Assembly (NCBI RefSeq): GCF_003049575.1
Contig: NZ_PYWI01000009.1
Span: forward strand, 94,048-158,047
Direction: 5' to 3'
Source of the DNA: Lysinibacillus parviboronicapiens
Lineage (GTDB): Bacteria; Bacillota; Bacilli; Bacillales_A; Planococcaceae
Length of the DNA stretch: 64,000 nucleotides
Position numbers and translations under genes: made by a program
The notes under the pieces: model-generated
What the model was told of the DNA's origin: nothing
Database searches by the model: none
Seen by the model: only the letters and a program-made list of their open reading frames with translations
Shown here: positions 32,800 through 41,698 of the stretch, piece after piece
Position numbering within the stretch: position 1 is the first letter of the stretch
Layout of the letters: every line of letters starts with the position of its first letter

Positions 32800-33188
32800 A
32801 CTTTAGTCCTCTCTTGCTTTAAAAAAATTTCTCTCTTCTTTTTGACGTATTAGGTTGGAAAAAAGTTCATTTAGTCTATTTATATGCATATTGGACGAAA
32901 AAAAGACGTACACTAGTATTTACTAAATGTACGTAAATATATTCATTCATATTCAAATTTGGTAATACTGATGGACGGTTCCAATTTCTCAGTCAGGTTT
33001 AAGATTTGCTATACTCTCCCCTCACTACTACCACCAGCTAATTTAACAGATGGGATTCTTTGAGAAAACTGTCCTCTTGTAGAATCTGCCCATCTGCGCT
33101 TGCCATTATTTTTAATAGATCATGCCCTCTAAAAATCGACACAACTTTACATATGTTTATATCGTTTGCTTCACTTTCGGAAAATAAG
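32800..33188. other. intergenic; possible coding remnant
   Basis: About 390 bases. On the minus strand between about 33170 and 33040 an open stretch reads HDLLKIMASADGQILQEDSFLKESHLLN before a stop, but it has no start or binding site. A hairpin with ACGTACA/TGTACGT arms lies near 32908-32937. Nothing else is recognised. Confidence 0.4.
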
Positions 33189-33219
33189 AAACCGTCTCAA
33201 AAATGATTTGAAACGGTTT
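33189..33219 (-). terminator. terminator of the MarR gene
   Basis: AAACCGTCTCAAA pairs with TTTGAAACGGTTT with one mismatch; on the minus strand TCTTATTTT follows. Confidence 0.75.
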
Positions 33220-33231
33220 ACTTGTTTATAA

Positions 33232-33666
33232 CTATAGTTGTTTGTCTTGTATTCCTTGCACTAACTTTTCTTGAATCAGCAAATATTGTGCAATCTCTTC
33301 CTCATTCAATACTTCAAAAAGCTGAATAAAGACTTCTTTACCAATCGATTGAGCTTTTACTAAAGCTTTTTCACCTTCGTTAGTAATCATTAAACGTATC
33401 GTGCGACGATCGGCTTTATCATACAGTCTTTCTGCTAACCCAAGTTTTACTAATTTTTCTGCAATGCTTGTCATAGCGCCTTTCGTATAGCCAATTGTTT
33501 CCGCTAATTGTGCTTGTTTTTGCGGCCCATTAGAATGCAACTCGTTTAGTACTAAAATCGGCGAAATACCTAACGGATACGGAAAAGCTTTCGTAAACCG
33601 TATAATATTTGCATTATTCATCTGTTCAATCATATGAATGAGTTTAAAAATACTTGTCTGTTCCAA
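33232..33666 (-). CDS. MarR-family regulator
   Basis: A 144-residue winged-helix regulator of the MarR type, with the recognition region QAQLAETIGYTKGAMTSIAEKLVKLGLAER and the wing KADRRTIRLMITNEGE. It follows a disrupted short-chain dehydrogenase gene on the same strand by 29 bases, and a 10-base-arm palindrome lies upstream of that gene. This suggests that MarR represses the pair. The inducer is unknown. The start at 33666 has GGAGG upstream. Confidence 0.88.
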   Translation of the reverse strand: MEQTSIFKLIHMIEQMNNANIIRFTKAFPYPLGISPILVLNELHSNGPQKQAQLAETIGYTKGAMTSIAEKLVKLGLAERLYDKADRRTIRLMITNEGEKALVKAQSIGKEVFIQLFEVLNEEEIAQYLLIQEKLVQGIQDKQL

Positions 33667-33695
33667 AAAAGATCCTCCTTGAACATCCGAGAATA

Positions 33696-34449
33696 TTAAT
33701 GAAGCATAATAGAACCACCGTCAACCATAAGTGTTTGACCAGTGATATATTGAGAGTCTTCTGATGCTAAAAATACGGCTACACGACCAATATCTTGTTC
33801 CACATCGCCAAAGCGTCCCATTGGAATTTTATTTTTTACTGCTTCATAGTATTCTGGTTGTGCTTTTGCCCATGCTTGTACTCCTGGAGAGTTTGCAATT
33901 GGACTGATTAAGTTTACATTAATACCGAAACGTCCCCATTCATTTGCCGCTACACGCGAAAGGCCACGGATTGCTTCTTTTGCAGCTGCGTATGCGCCTA
34001 GTGTGTCATGACCAGCAAGTCCCGCACCAGATGCAAAATTAATCATATCCCCTTTCGTTTCCATGCCGCTTGCATTAAATAAAATGTTGGATAAAAACCA
34101 GTATTAAATGATAAGTCCAAATCAGCCTGTGTTGTGTCTTCGATTGTTGCTTGTTTCGATGCATGAGCATTATTAACCAATACATCTAGTTTACCGTATT
34201 TTGCTACAACTGTATCAACAATTTTTGGTAAATCCTCACGTTCCATTAAATTTGCTTGGAAAAACATTGATTTAGGAGAAATCTGTTGAAGCTCTTGTTC
34301 CATTGCTTTCCCTGTTTCTTCATTCAAATCTACAATAGTAACGATTGCTCCTTCTTTCACCATCGCTTTTGCCATACCACTACCAAATCCCACCTGCACC
34401 ACCAGTGATAATAACAATTTTATCTTGTAATTTGCCCTTAGATAAGCAT
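33696..34449 (-). pseudogene. disrupted short-chain dehydrogenase/reductase gene
   Basis: Three segments in different frames together make a full SDR: N-terminal KIVIITGGAGGI, then GSGMAKAMVKEGAIVTIVD...NNAHASK to about 34050, then GDMINFASGAGL...YAAAKEAIRGLSR to VDGGSIMLH at 33696. Breaks lie near 34385 (an extra T in GGGATTTGG), near 34045-34064, and between ATG 34449 and the first segment. Each break is a small indel. Three in 750 bases favour a true pseudogene, though sequence error is not excluded. It would have been an NAD(P)-dependent oxidoreductase under MarR control. Confidence 0.8.
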
Positions 34450-34468
34450 CTCCTTTTAGTTGATTCGT

Positions 34469-34492
34469 AATTAGTTTAACAATAAACTAATT
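34469..34492. promoter_or_regulatory. palindromic operator upstream of the SDR-marR unit
   Basis: AATTAGTTTA-ACAA-TAAACTAATT, a perfect palindrome with 10-base arms; a further half site TTAAACTAA follows at about 34497-34505. It is the obvious candidate site for the MarR protein. Confidence 0.7.
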
Positions 34493-34528
34493 ACTCTTAA
34501 ACTAAATTGCTCATCATCTTGCATGCCT

Positions 34529-35962
34529 TTACATTTCATTGGCTATTTGTTTAACAATTTCATCAATGGTTACAATCGCTGATGTTTTATTGGCTTGTGT
34601 CAAAATACTAAATATATACCATTTGCCACTCTTTCCCTGGACATATCCACTTAAAGCATAGGTACCTGATATATAGCCTGTTTTAGCAGATACACTATAA
34701 CCTTTTAAACGGTTTTCTAGTGTAGCGCCAACAAGCTGTCCTTTTCTTCCTGCGTGAGGTAACCCATCTAAATACGAAAAGTACCATGATTTACTACGAA
34801 CTTTATATAATAGTAAGCTTTCTTGCATACTACTTACACGGTTTTGGCTGTTTAAACCAGAGCCATCTTCAAAATACCATTGATCCATATTGAGACCACT
34901 GTCAATGCCATATGCTCGAATAGCCTGTATCCCCGCACCCCAGCTACCTTCGCTAAGTACTTCTCTGCCAATTTGCTTCGTAAACATTTCTCCCATACCG
35001 TTAATACTAAGTTTTAAAAATCGAAAGTTAATATCTTGTAATGGTATTGAATAGGAAACACCCACGCGTTGCGCACTATCTGGCACCTGCCCAACCTCGA
35101 GCGGCATCTTTTGTATGCCTTTTGCCATTAACTTTTCTCGAAATACATCGAGGGTATACAACGTAGGATTATAAACTGTTACATATGTACTTTTCTCTGT
35201 ACCCGCTGGTAAATTTCCTGTGACCATAATGCGGTCTGTCCCATATTCACGTGTGATTTTTAGCGTATTTTTTGAACCCTTTTGTACAATTTTTGTTTGA
35301 TTAACAACGGGCAGCGTACTTGCATACGGAGCAAGCTGAACACTCGCCGCCTTCCCAACCTTTGTGCCTGTGACTTTTACTTGCACTGTGGCAATGTCAT
35401 ATTGACTGTTTGGCGAAATCGTTAATGCGGAAATACGAGATGCGTAGGACAAAGGTTCGTCCTGTGGCACGATGCCCTTAGATAAACGATCATCATCAAA
35501 CCATGTATCATCTGCAATTAGCTTCCCTGTAATCTTTGTGATACCCATTTTTTTTAACCCATTGGCAAAGGATTCTAAATGGACAGGCAATAGTGTAGGA
35601 TCGCCTCCACCTTGCAAGTAAATATTTCCATGTAATACGTCGCCTTCTATCGGTCCGTCTATATAGGCCCTTGTTGTAAAGCGGTAGTCAGGGCCAAGTA
35701 AATCTAATGCCGCGGCACTCACTAATAATTTATGTGTGGATGCGGGACGAATCATTTTTTCACCGTTGTTACTGTATAATACATGCCCACTTTCCATTTC
35801 TCGTACTGTAATACTGTATTCATTTGTTTTCCAATTTTTTGAGATAACTTGATTAATCTTTGTGGTCATTGTTTGCTCACTTGCCCATGCTTTTTCAAGA
35901 AACGTTATCTGGTAGCAGCATAGTATAACAAGTATGCTAAAAATAATTGTTCTCTTCCTCAT
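34529..35962 (-). CDS. D-alanyl-D-alanine carboxypeptidase/endopeptidase (PBP4/DacC type, S13)
   Basis: A 477-residue exported peptidase. After a signal peptide (to about residue 27) come the Ser-Thr-His-Lys active-site motif (RPASTHKLLVSAAALDLLG), the DGSGLNSQNRVS motif holding Ser-x-Asn, and SAKTGYISGT. The long insert between the first two motifs is typical of S13 enzymes. It cleaves D-Ala or cross-bridges in peptidoglycan. It is a single gene preceded by GGAGGG; the nearby marR unit is separate. Confidence 0.88.
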   Translation of the reverse strand: MRKRTIIFSILVILCCYQITFLEKAWASEQTMTTKINQVISKNWKTNEYSITVREMESGHVLYSNNGEKMIRPASTHKLLVSAAALDLLGPDYRFTTRAYIDGPIEGDVLHGNIYLQGGGDPTLLPVHLESFANGLKKMGITKITGKLIADDTWFDDDRLSKGIVPQDEPLSYASRISALTISPNSQYDIATVQVKVTGTKVGKAASVQLAPYASTLPVVNQTKIVQKGSKNTLKITREYGTDRIMVTGNLPAGTEKSTYVTVYNPTLYTLDVFREKLMAKGIQKMPLEVGQVPDSAQRVGVSYSIPLQDINFRFLKLSINGMGEMFTKQIGREVLSEGSWGAGIQAIRAYGIDSGLNMDQWYFEDGSGLNSQNRVSSMQESLLLYKVRSKSWYFSYLDGLPHAGRKGQLVGATLENRLKGYSVSAKTGYISGTYALSGYVQGKSGKWYIFSILTQANKTSAIVTIDEIVKQIANEM

Positions 35963-36180
35963 AAACCCTCCTAAATTAAAAGTTTAAATATTTGCCTGTC
36001 CCTTTGCGTTCGTCTATTTATAGCAGCATGCAGGTAAACGGCAATTTCTAGTTTTTACGCTTTAATTCTACGGAAAAAATTAGCATTTTACAATGTTTTG
36101 TCACATAGTTTGGTTGGAGCTTTTCTTGTCCCAAAGCGATGGTTGCTTGTCGCAGAGCGGTTCTCCCTCCTGTGAACCCG

Positions 36181-36233
36181 AAAGAAAAAGACTGAAGGCA
36201 AACCCGATTAAAGTTCCGAGTTTGTCTTCAGTC
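36181..36233 (-). terminator. terminator of the ABC exporter operon
   Basis: On the minus strand GACTGAAGACAAACTCG pairs with CGGGTTTGCCTTCAGTC with G-U pairs, followed by TTTTTCTTT. Confidence 0.85.
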
Positions 36234-36261
36234 TGGAAGCCTCACAATGTGGAGCTTTTCT

Positions 36262-37998
36262 TTATGAATTCAATGAATTTGCTTGCATTTGATACATTTT
36301 TTCGTAAATACCACCATGTGCTAATAGTTCATCATGTGTGCCACGTTCAACAATTTCTCCACGCTTAAGCACAAGAATGCGGTCTGCATTTTTAATCGTT
36401 GAAAGGCGATGCGCAATGATGAACGTGGTACGCCCTTTTTTCAAAACATCCATGGCATGCTGAATGATTTCTTCTGTTTCCGTATCAATATTTGAAGTAG
36501 CTTCATCTAATATTAAAATGGCAGGATCAAAGGCTAGTGCACGCGCAAAGGAAATTAACTGTCGTTGCCCTGAAGATAATGTACTACCCTTTTCAATCAC
36601 CGGTTCATCGTAGCCTTTTGGTAAGTTTGCTAATACGCGTTCTCCACCAACTGCATTTAACGAAGCTTCAATTTTTTGTTGTGAAATTTTGGGATTGTTT
36701 AAACTCACGTTAGAAGCAATTGTGCCGGTGAATAAATACGGATCCTGTAGCACGATTCCCATATGCTCACGCATCGTTTGACGAGGTACTGCAGTGATAT
36801 CAACACCATCAATGGTGATCTTGCCTTTAGACGGATTGTAGAAACGGAATAATAGGTTCATAATGGAGCTTTTACCTGATCCCGTATGTCCAACTAAGGC
36901 AATTGTTTCCCCTTGATGTGCCTCAAACGATAAATTTTTCAACACATATTCATCATTTTTATAGGCAAAGGAAACATCTTCAAAAACCACATTCCCTTTA
37001 TATCTAGGTAAACGCTCTTCTGAAACGGGCTCGCCGTTAATATCCAACACCTCAAACACACGCTTCCCTGCAACTAGCGAGCGCTCAAGCTGTGAAAATT
37101 GATTGACGATATTCGTAATCGGATTAAATAATTTTGTTAAATAATCTACAAAGGCATACAATGTACCCGCAGAAATAACTTCCATTGTCGTAATCGATTG
37201 CGTGCCAAAGTAGAAAATGAAAATAGTGAACATGATAAGCCTTAACGTATTAACAAGATTAAAGGAAGTCGCCGAGTCAAGGAATAACAGTTTTCGCTCG
37301 TAGGCATAATGCTCATTATTCATATCGTCAAATTCCTTCGTCATCTGCTGTTCACGGCGGAATGCTTGAATAATCGTCATTCCCTGAATCGATTCATTGA
37401 TCATGGCATTAATGTCTGCAATTTTTGTTCGAATAACATCATTGTATTTGGAAGCAAACTTTCGATATAAAATCATCCATACATAAATAATTGGCACCAT
37501 AATAAGTGCGATTAATGCCATTTTCCAATTCAAAATGAAAAGTGCAATATACACACCAATAATTGATATTAAGCTTGTCACGAAATTTGACAGCACCTGT
37601 ACATATAAATTACGCACGGCCTCCGTATCATTCGTAACACGGGCAACAATTTTCCCTGCTGGCAAATTATCAAAATATTGAATTGGTAATGTTTGAATAT
37701 GTTCAAATACGTCCTTACGTAATTTTTGCACGACACGGTTGGCACCCATCTGCAAGTAAATATACATAAAATAACGTAAAATAGCTGTTGCTACTGCCAA
37801 TGTAAAATAAAGTATTAACAACCAAGTAATAGGTTTTATCTCAAGTTGGCCGATTGTCATATAATTATCAATTATATGCTTTGCTATAAATGGCCCAACA
37901 AGTTCAGTAAAAACGGCAATGGTTAAGAAAAATAGCCCAAGCAGTATTGGTTTTTTAAAATACATAGCATAGTTGGTTAAACGTTTACTCGTACTCAT
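36262..37998 (-). CDS. ABC exporter half-transporter, BmrD/YheH-like
   Basis: A 578-residue ABC exporter half: six membrane segments (about residues 15-300) and an ATPase domain with Walker A GHTGSGKSS, signature LSSGQRQ, Walker B ILILDEATSNIDTET. The complete catalytic Glu here, with an Asp in the partner gene, is the asymmetry of heterodimeric multidrug exporters such as BmrCD. It overlaps the preceding half-transporter gene by four bases. It is shorter than B. subtilis BmrD (about 670), so YfiC- or YknV-like assignment cannot be excluded. Confidence 0.85.
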   Translation of the reverse strand: MSTSKRLTNYAMYFKKPILLGLFFLTIAVFTELVGPFIAKHIIDNYMTIGQLEIKPITWLLILYFTLAVATAILRYFMYIYLQMGANRVVQKLRKDVFEHIQTLPIQYFDNLPAGKIVARVTNDTEAVRNLYVQVLSNFVTSLISIIGVYIALFILNWKMALIALIMVPIIYVWMILYRKFASKYNDVIRTKIADINAMINESIQGMTIIQAFRREQQMTKEFDDMNNEHYAYERKLLFLDSATSFNLVNTLRLIMFTIFIFYFGTQSITTMEVISAGTLYAFVDYLTKLFNPITNIVNQFSQLERSLVAGKRVFEVLDINGEPVSEERLPRYKGNVVFEDVSFAYKNDEYVLKNLSFEAHQGETIALVGHTGSGKSSIMNLLFRFYNPSKGKITIDGVDITAVPRQTMREHMGIVLQDPYLFTGTIASNVSLNNPKISQQKIEASLNAVGGERVLANLPKGYDEPVIEKGSTLSSGQRQLISFARALAFDPAILILDEATSNIDTETEEIIQHAMDVLKKGRTTFIIAHRLSTIKNADRILVLKRGEIVERGTHDELLAHGGIYEKMYQMQANSLNS

Positions 37999-39737
37999 GA
38001 GGCACCTCCTTCAAGCTGCTGACGATCGAATTGTTCTCTATACCAGCCTTGTTGTGAAAGGAGTTGATCATGTGTACCTTGCTCTACAACTTGCCCTTCA
38101 TCAAGCACAATGATAAGATCCGCGTGCTGAATTCCTGACAATCGATGTGTTGTAATAATCGTCGTTTTATTTTGTCGTTCTCGTTGAATGTTTTCAATAA
38201 TCTTCGCCTCTGTTTTGGCGTCTACAGCAGAAAGCGAATCATCTAGTATTAAAATTTCAGGGTCCTTAATCAATGCACGAGCGATGGACACCCGTTGCTT
38301 TTGACCACCAGAAAGAGATACGCCCTTTTCACCAACAAGCGTTTCCAGACCCATCGATAAGTTCGCTAAATCTTTTTCAAAATAAGCCGCATAGATTGCT
38401 TTTTGTAATTCCGCTTCTGTTGCGTCTTCTTTACCAAATAATATATTTTCACGAATCGTACGTGAGAATAACACATGATCCTGTGGTACATAGCCGATCC
38501 AATCGAGTAATTGTTCCTTTGTTTGTGCCGTAATATCAACACCGTCAATGGACAATTGTCCCTCTCCAATTGGATACTCTCTCAGCAATTGTCGTAGGAA
38601 AGTCGTCTTCCCTGCGCCAGTTTTACCAACAATGCCAAGTGTTTCGCCCTTTTTCAATGACAGCGAAATTTGCTGAAGATTTTTCACCTGACTCATTGGG
38701 TACTGGAATGATAAATCAGCAAAGCCAATTGAATGTGGTGTTGTCACTGCTTGTGGATTCACTGTATTTTGCACATCCGCTTCATAGCTTAATGTGCCTT
38801 GTACTCGATCAAGTGAAGCATTACCTTGCTGCATGACGTTAATGAGTTCGCCAATAGCGAAAATTGGCCAAACCGCTAGCCCAAGATAAACATTGAACGT
38901 CACTAACTGCCCAACTGTCATAGCCTCTGTTGCCACTAAGTGCGCACCATAGCCAAGTGCAACAACATAACTAATACCAGTTCCTATCTTTGTAATTGGA
39001 CCGAATAAAGCATTTATTTTTGCTGTATGCATATTTTTTTCATAAACGATTTCACTCATCGCGCCAAAAGCCGCTTCATCCTTTTTCTCTTGCACATATG
39101 CACGGACTACACGAACACCTGCCACCGATTCCAATACACTATCGTTTAACTCTCCAAAGGCATCCTGTGCTTTCATATAACGCTCATGGACAATCTTCCC
39201 TAAATATTGAATAAGAATAGCCATAATGGGTACAGGCAACATGGCAAAAAACGTTAGTTTCCACGAAATCATATAGCTCATCGCAAAAATAATAAAGCCC
39301 ATATAAATCGTCGAGTCGATTAGCGTCATAATACCAAAGCCCGCTGTAAGCGACACTGCATTTAAATCATTTGTTGCACGTGCCATTAAATCACCCGTGC
39401 GATTTTTTTCATAAAAGGTTGGCGTCATACGCAAAAAGTGTTGCATAAGATTGCGTCTCAAAATTTTCTCTAAGTTAATGGCACCTTCAAATAGTCGGAA
39501 TTGCCACACAAAATTCAGCACATACCCTCCGACAATAATGCCAATGAAAATCAATATATATTTTGTTAAAATAGCAGTCGTCATTTCACCGGCTGTTAAA
39601 ATATCAATAATTGAGCCTAGTAAATACGGCGGAATAACTTCTAATCCACTGGCAACCATCAATAGCACAATTGCCACAGTGTATTGTTTCCAGTATTGCT
39701 TAAAAAACCAACTTAATTTACTTAAAACATCGAACAT
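37995..39737 (-). CDS. ABC exporter half-transporter, BmrC/YheI-like
   Basis: A 580-residue exporter half with six membrane segments and an ATPase domain: Walker A GKTGAGKTT, signature LSGGQKQ, Walker B ILILDDSLSAVDAKTE. The Asp in place of the catalytic Glu (LDDS) marks the degenerate site of heterodimers. Its start (FDVLSKLSWFFKQYW) and the FYEKNRTGDLMARATNDLNAVS loop resemble BmrC/YheI strongly. In B. subtilis this pair exports several drugs and is induced by ribosome-targeting antibiotics through an attenuator; a comparable leader lies upstream here. Confidence 0.87.
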   Translation of the reverse strand: MFDVLSKLSWFFKQYWKQYTVAIVLLMVASGLEVIPPYLLGSIIDILTAGEMTTAILTKYILIFIGIIVGGYVLNFVWQFRLFEGAINLEKILRRNLMQHFLRMTPTFYEKNRTGDLMARATNDLNAVSLTAGFGIMTLIDSTIYMGFIIFAMSYMISWKLTFFAMLPVPIMAILIQYLGKIVHERYMKAQDAFGELNDSVLESVAGVRVVRAYVQEKKDEAAFGAMSEIVYEKNMHTAKINALFGPITKIGTGISYVVALGYGAHLVATEAMTVGQLVTFNVYLGLAVWPIFAIGELINVMQQGNASLDRVQGTLSYEADVQNTVNPQAVTTPHSIGFADLSFQYPMSQVKNLQQISLSLKKGETLGIVGKTGAGKTTFLRQLLREYPIGEGQLSIDGVDITAQTKEQLLDWIGYVPQDHVLFSRTIRENILFGKEDATEAELQKAIYAAYFEKDLANLSMGLETLVGEKGVSLSGGQKQRVSIARALIKDPEILILDDSLSAVDAKTEAKIIENIQRERQNKTTIITTHRLSGIQHADLIIVLDEGQVVEQGTHDQLLSQQGWYREQFDRQQLEGGAS

Positions 39738-39879
39738 ACGTTATTACCTTCTTTCTTCCGTTGCTGTTGAGCCTTGCTACCCACTATCTAGCAAATCCTT
39801 TTTGAAAATCTTTTTCCGTGTTGAGTTTCTCATACTACATACACTCCTTTTGTTTTTTTCACTACAACTTTTTTGCAAT

Positions 39880-39945
39880 AAAAAAAGACACATACCCCTA
39901 AAAAGAGTATGTGTCTCTAGTAAAAGGTGAGGTGTAACCCATACC
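39880..39945 (-). promoter_or_regulatory. attenuator terminator and competing helix ahead of the ABC exporter
   Basis: On the minus strand AGACACATAC... more exactly the arm at 39916-39907 pairs with its complement at 39895-39886 (GTATGTGTC type) and is followed by TTTTTT, a complete intrinsic terminator between leader peptide and structural genes. GGTATG at 39945-39940 can pair with CATAC of the terminator's first arm, giving an alternative antiterminator. This is the layout of translation-controlled attenuation. Confidence 0.7.
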
Positions 39946-39971
39946 TTTCATTGCAATTTAAATTTACAATG

Positions 39972-40028
39972 TTAGACATGGACAATGTATGCAACTGTGC
40001 TTTTGTATGGTACTGTTAAAATCATCAT
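39972..40028 (-). CDS. leader peptide of the ABC exporter operon (18 codons)
   Basis: After GGAGGACATGACA an 18-codon frame starts at ATG 40028 and reads MMILTVPYKSTVAYIVHV. An ATG two codons earlier lies too close to the binding site. The stop is followed by hairpins and a terminator upstream of the bmrC-like gene. Bacillus BmrB plays the same part for bmrCD, but it is longer. The peptide itself probably has no function beyond its translation. Confidence 0.65.
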   Translation of the reverse strand: MMILTVPYKSTVAYIVHV

Positions 40029-40071
40029 TGTCATGTCCTCCTTTGTTCGTTTTGTTATAGTGTTCTTGAAG

Positions 40072-40099
40072 ATTATCATATTATTGAAATAATTGTCAA
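40072..40099 (-). promoter_or_regulatory. sigma-A promoter of the ABC exporter leader
   Basis: Minus-strand TTGACA (40099-40094), 16-base spacer, GATAAT (40077-40072), about 40 bases upstream of the leader peptide start. Confidence 0.7.
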
Positions 40100-40173
40100 C
40101 AATCTGATTGTTATTTTTTATGTTTTTCAGGAAATAATTAACGCTTTAAAGTGGTAAGTTACTAAATCTATTA

Positions 40174-41682
40174 TTAGTTTGTCACTTCAAATGCTAAGCG
40201 AATAGCCGGCATAGCTGAACCCGGATGATCTGTTGAATATGTTAATTGTGGAATTAACGTCATATCAGTATCCTTTTCCTGCTGTTTATAAATTCCAGGG
40301 TATAAGTCGATTAAATGGTGCCCAACTTCCCCTGTTGCGATGACATCAAACGTTAAATTACCTTGACTGTTAAAAGCACATAAATAGCCCGTATAAGCAT
40401 TGTCATATGTTAAGTAGTACGCGTTATCGTACTCAGTCCAACCGCCACCTTTTATTGTAATGGCAATTTTCGTGCCTACTGGACCTGCTTTCGGTGTAAA
40501 ATCGACGATGGACGGTAGAATGCGTAGATAGGTTTGGCCATACACCTCTCCATCGTCCACTAAATCAATTCGATGAGGAATGCCTCCTAAATCATCCGGT
40601 ACTTTGAAAGTATAATTTATATTACCCTCTTTGTCTGTTTTGACTTTAGCAAGCGTGGATATGTCCTCTCCAAAGCCTTTACCGCTAACACGACTGCCTT
40701 TCATCGTGTTCCACACAAGCTCAATTTCTGTATCTTTTGGTAGCCCAGATGAAGTTAATGAAACTGGTGCATCTACGATTCCCTCTTTTACACTTAGTTC
40801 AACTTTTACGCCCTGCTTTTGCTTTAGCTCTGGCATCACAACACCTCCAGAGGCAGCTACAGGAGCCTTCTCCACATGATTGGCAATTGTAGGCGCGATA
40901 CCTTCTGTTATCGTAAACATAAAATCTGGTGCCGGCTTATCTGGATAAGGTGACTGTAAATAGTTAATATATTGCATACCCAAGTAGCCTGTACGTAAAC
41001 GAATCGCATGGTCACCGACAGTACCTGCAGCACGAATTTTTGCCTCAGCTGTTCCATTCGTAGATATACCCGTGACAAGTCCAGTATATTTATTGTCATA
41101 AGTTAATTGCCAATTCCGCATATATGTACTCCAACCGAGACCTTCCATTTTAATCGTGATTTCCGTACCAACGGGACCAGATTTTGGCTCCATATTAAAT
41201 GATGGATCTACAGTATAGCCGACCTGTCCAATTTTTTTACCGCCTTGTTTTACCCATAATGTAAAATCACCGCCAAACCCTTCTGGTACATTGAACTTAC
41301 CAGACCATTGTCCATCCACACCTGCTTTTCCCTCAAGTAAAATCATCTCTTTTTCTGTAAATTTCGGACCAATTACGGCATATAAATCTTCGACAATATA
41401 TTCGCCATCAATAGCGTTCCACACTAATTCTACGGGCTCATTTCCTTTTAAATCCGTCACATTAAATGTTACTTCATCGCGTACAAAACCACGTTGTGCT
41501 GATAATGTGATATTGTTCAGTAGTTTTTCTTCTACAGTTTCTTTTTTCTCACTAGCTGCTTTAGATGTAGTATGCTGTTTCTCCGTTGCAGTTTGTTCCT
41601 CTTGCTCAGAACAAGCTGCTAAACTAAGACTAGCACTTAAAGCGAGGATAGCAAGGCATGGCTTTATAATCGCCCATTTCAT
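40174..41682 (-). CDS. lipoprotein with two tandem Ig/IPT-like repeat units
   Basis: A 502-residue secreted lipoprotein; the lipobox is SLAAC with Cys24. After a charged linker come two homologous halves (about residues 45-255 and 290-500). Each contains an ELVWN strand and a PKSGPVGTEITIKMEGLGW / PKAGPVGTKIAITIKGGGW strand pair followed by YDNKYTG / YDNAYTG and a GDHAIRL / GHHLIDL end. This is an internal duplication of beta-sandwich domains. It lies 16 bases after a CuA cupredoxin lipoprotein gene and is surely cotranscribed with it. I do not recognise a named family; a role in copper or electron transfer is inferred from the neighbour. Confidence 0.75.
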   Translation of the reverse strand: MKWAIIKPCLAILALSASLSLAACSEQEEQTATEKQHTTSKAASEKKETVEEKLLNNITLSAQRGFVRDEVTFNVTDLKGNEPVELVWNAIDGEYIVEDLYAVIGPKFTEKEMILLEGKAGVDGQWSGKFNVPEGFGGDFTLWVKQGGKKIGQVGYTVDPSFNMEPKSGPVGTEITIKMEGLGWSTYMRNWQLTYDNKYTGLVTGISTNGTAEAKIRAAGTVGDHAIRLRTGYLGMQYINYLQSPYPDKPAPDFMFTITEGIAPTIANHVEKAPVAASGGVVMPELKQKQGVKVELSVKEGIVDAPVSLTSSGLPKDTEIELVWNTMKGSRVSGKGFGEDISTLAKVKTDKEGNINYTFKVPDDLGGIPHRIDLVDDGEVYGQTYLRILPSIVDFTPKAGPVGTKIAITIKGGGWTEYDNAYYLTYDNAYTGYLCAFNSQGNLTFDVIATGEVGHHLIDLYPGIYKQQEKDTDMTLIPQLTYSTDHPGSAMPAIRLAFEVTN

Positions 41683-41698
41683 GAAAGTGTGCCCCCCT

